Assembly: GCA_025055355.1 (NCBI GenBank)
Contig: JANWYM010000302.1
Location: 1 to 5,670, forward strand
Origin: Abditibacteriales bacterium
GTDB lineage: Bacteria; Armatimonadota; Abditibacteriia; Abditibacteriales; JANWYM01
DNA: 5,670 nucleotides
Reading direction: 5' to 3'
How positions within the stretch are numbered: position 1 is the first letter of the stretch; each line of letters begins with the position of its first letter. The translations under genes were made by a program, and so were the position numbers. Shown here piece by piece: positions 4,538 to 5,670 of the stretch. Below the pieces are notes generated by a model. The model was not told where the DNA came from. It did no database searches and saw nothing but the letters and a program-made list of their open reading frames with translations.

Positions 4538-5670
4538 TCACTTCCCGATCTTCTTAAAATAATCCCCCGTCGCCTTTTCATATTGTGGCAACGCGCGCCC
4601 CTCAACACCGCGCTTCGTCGGCTTGTTGACTGTCGAGGGTTGACGCATCGCCGCGTCGCTGCCCGGCGCAAGACCACGATTCCCCTTAAGCGTTTCGGGG
4701 ATGAACTTCATCGCCGGACCGTGTTCGGTCAAGCGCCCGTCCATGCTGTTCGGCTGCGATGGCACGGGCTGCGGCTGCGTGGGCTGCATCCCGCCGAAGG
4801 TGATAGGCAAGCCGTCCTGCGGCTGCTGCCCTCCGCCGCTTTGCTGCCCGGACATTTCGTTCCCAATGCGCAGCAGGGCGGCTAAAATCTCGCGCTGTTT
4901 GTCCTGCGTCGCCTTGCCCGTCTGCTGCTGCGGCAGGGCGGCGGCTACGTCGCGCAGGTCTTTCCGCGCCTGGTCCACGATGGCGCGCGTGTCGGGCGAC
5001 CACGCCCCGCCGAACATGTTTCGCGCCTGCGTGATCGCCTGCCGAATGAACTCCTCCTGCCGCGCCATCTGCTCGAGCTCCAGTTTCTCCGACGGCGACA
5101 GTTGGCGGCGTTGTTGCGTTTGATGCAGTTGCTTCGTGCGCTCGTTGATGCCTTCCTGCAGGGCGGCGAGGTTCAGCGCCTGCTGCTGCCCCTGTCCTGT
5201 CTGTTGACTGCCGCCCCCCTGTTGCCGCGAGAAAGCGTCACGCAGCGCTTGGGCGATTTTCTCCAATGCCGATTTGCCTTGCTGCTCCTTCGGCAACGCC
5301 TCTTGTGGCTGGTTCTTCTGCAACTTCCCCATCGCTTCCTTCATCGGCTGCGCCGCCTCCCGCGCCACGCTGGGCGAGGACAACTTCAGTTGCGGAATCG
5401 CCTTCATCAGCCAGCGCAAGTCGTCGGTCAGCCCTTCGGTTTGCTCGGCGATGTTGCCCTGCTGCTGCGCGAGTTCTTGAGGCGTCTGGCGTGGGGCGTC
5501 TGGCGTGGGACGTCTTGGGTCACTCGGCATCGGCGGGTTGCCGAAGTTCGGCGGCGGTGGCGGAGTATCGGGAGATGGTTTTGGGTTTTGGGTTCTGGGT
5601 TCTGGGGTTTGAGATTTGAGATTTGGGATTTGGGATTTCGTCTTGTCATCCCCTGTGAGCCGCTTTGTGC
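4538..5670 (-). CDS. C-terminal part of a large Gln/Pro-rich DUF4175-like protein (5' end outside window)
   Basis: The frame is open from the window edge to TGA at 4540-4538, giving 376 codons. The ATG at 5530 is internal: 46 open codons precede it and read into a Pro-rich linker (SPDTPPPPPNFGNPP). Numbering from that Met: a coiled-coil start QELAQQQGNIAEQTEGLTDD (18-37), helices at 55-100 with many Gln/Lys/Glu, a Gly/Gln linker (102-117), long helices at 118-170 and 183-225, a Gln/Gly/Pro linker (228-262), and the tail LPQYEKATGDYFKKIGK (314-330). Long helical Gln-rich regions ending in 'LP-x-x-Y-x-x-x-x-x-x-Y-F' are typical of the C-terminus of DUF4175-like membrane proteins encoded next to moxR, DUF58 and DUF4159 genes; the N-terminal membrane part would lie beyond the window. 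Family call is by composition and context. A heptad DNA repeat is translated within its linker. Confidence 0.8.
   Translation of the reverse strand, partial: TKRLTGDDKTKSQIPNLKSQTPEPRTQNPKPSPDTPPPPPNFGNPPMPSDPRRPTPDAPRQTPQELAQQQGNIAEQTEGLTDDLRWLMKAIPQLKLSSPSVAREAAQPMKEAMGKLQKNQPQEALPKEQQGKSALEKIAQALRDAFSRQQGGGSQQTGQGQQQALNLAALQEGINERTKQLHQTQQRRQLSPSEKLELEQMARQEEFIRQAITQARNMFGGAWSPDTRAIVDQARKDLRDVAAALPQQQTGKATQDKQREILAALLRIGNEMSGQQSGGGQQPQDGLPITFGGMQPTQPQPVPSQPNSMDGRLTEHGPAMKFIPETLKGNRGLAPGSDAAMRQPSTVNKPTKRGVEGRALPQYEKATGDYFKKIGK
5583..5638. repeat. Heptanucleotide tandem array, eight units
   Basis: On the plus strand, eight consecutive 7-bp units: GGGTTTT, GGGTTCT twice, GGGGTTT, GAGATTT twice, GGGATTT twice. 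A degenerate TGGTTTT (5576-5582) precedes them. The units come in matched neighbours, which suggests slipped-strand duplication. The array lies inside the DUF4175-like gene; on the coding strand it is C/A-rich and encodes a linker with IPNLKSQTPEPRTQNPKP. Similar heptad repeats are dispersed in several bacterial phyla and resemble cyanobacterial STRR sequences in kind. Four G-runs (5583-5607) spaced by four bases fit a G-quadruplex motif on the plus (template) strand. Confidence 0.9.

Noticed and set aside
4538..5530. ATG at 5530 as the true start of the Gln-rich gene.
   Set aside because: The frame stays open for all 46 codons up to the window edge and reads into a fitting Pro-rich linker; no ribosome binding site precedes the ATG.
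5576..5638. A CRISPR array.
   Set aside because: Units are 7 bp and contiguous without spacers, and lie in a coding frame.

Overview
All supported genes lie on the minus strand, so transcription runs from high to low coordinates. The window is GC-rich and gene-dense, with short spacers, overlapping genes and Shine-Dalgarno starts, so it is bacterial. The backbone is a MoxR-type AAA+ ATPase, a DUF4159 exported protein and the C-terminal part of a long Gln-rich DUF4175-like protein. That combination is typical of large MoxR/DUF58/VWA clusters in Armatimonadota, Planctomycetota, Acidobacteriota and relatives. XisH/XisI, a GGGATTT-type heptad array and a CHCEERSDEA-type inverted repeat suggest an environmental, accessory-rich genome. 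My best guess is Armatimonadota or a neighbouring phylum; this is weak because there is no rRNA or phylogenetic marker here.

Layout in order of transcription. 5670-4538: C-terminal 376 codons of a Pro/Gln-rich coiled-coil protein, open at the window edge, with a heptanucleotide array (5583-5638) translated in frame. 4472-4389: a doubtful 27-codon ORF joined by ATGA to the next gene. 4392-4033: a small acidic protein resembling DUF2283. 3984-3897: an 88-bp imperfect inverted repeat of the CHCEERSDEA family. 3854-3120: a DUF4159 exported protein interrupted by an in-frame TGA at 3233-3231. 3086-2670 and 2682-2347: the overlapping xisH/xisI pair. 2346-2099: a broken coding remnant. 2074-1055: MoxR. 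1047-949: a doubtful 32-codon ORF. 952-14: a D-2-hydroxyacid dehydrogenase.

The most interesting point is the DUF4159 gene. The reading frame continues for 36 codons past the TGA and ends in a recognisable DUF4159 C-terminus (YAFEFGANLVVYAMTH), with no frameshift. As I recall the family, the TGA falls where many homologues have Cys in a 'Y-S-x-x-D-x-G-C-A/G' context. The RNA just after the UGA can fold into a hairpin whose loop starts 23 nt downstream, with G in the second loop position, which fits bacterial SECIS geometry. A selenocysteine-containing DUF4159 protein is therefore a real candidate. A recent nonsense mutation or a sequence error is the main alternative.

The second point is architecture. 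A conserved MoxR/DUF4159/DUF4175-like gene set appears to be interspersed with accessory items: XisH/XisI, a DUF2283-like gene, an inverted repeat and a gene remnant. The MoxR set probably acts as a chaperone/assembly system at the cell envelope. XisH/XisI looks like a translationally coupled nuclease-fold pair without any recombinase in view.
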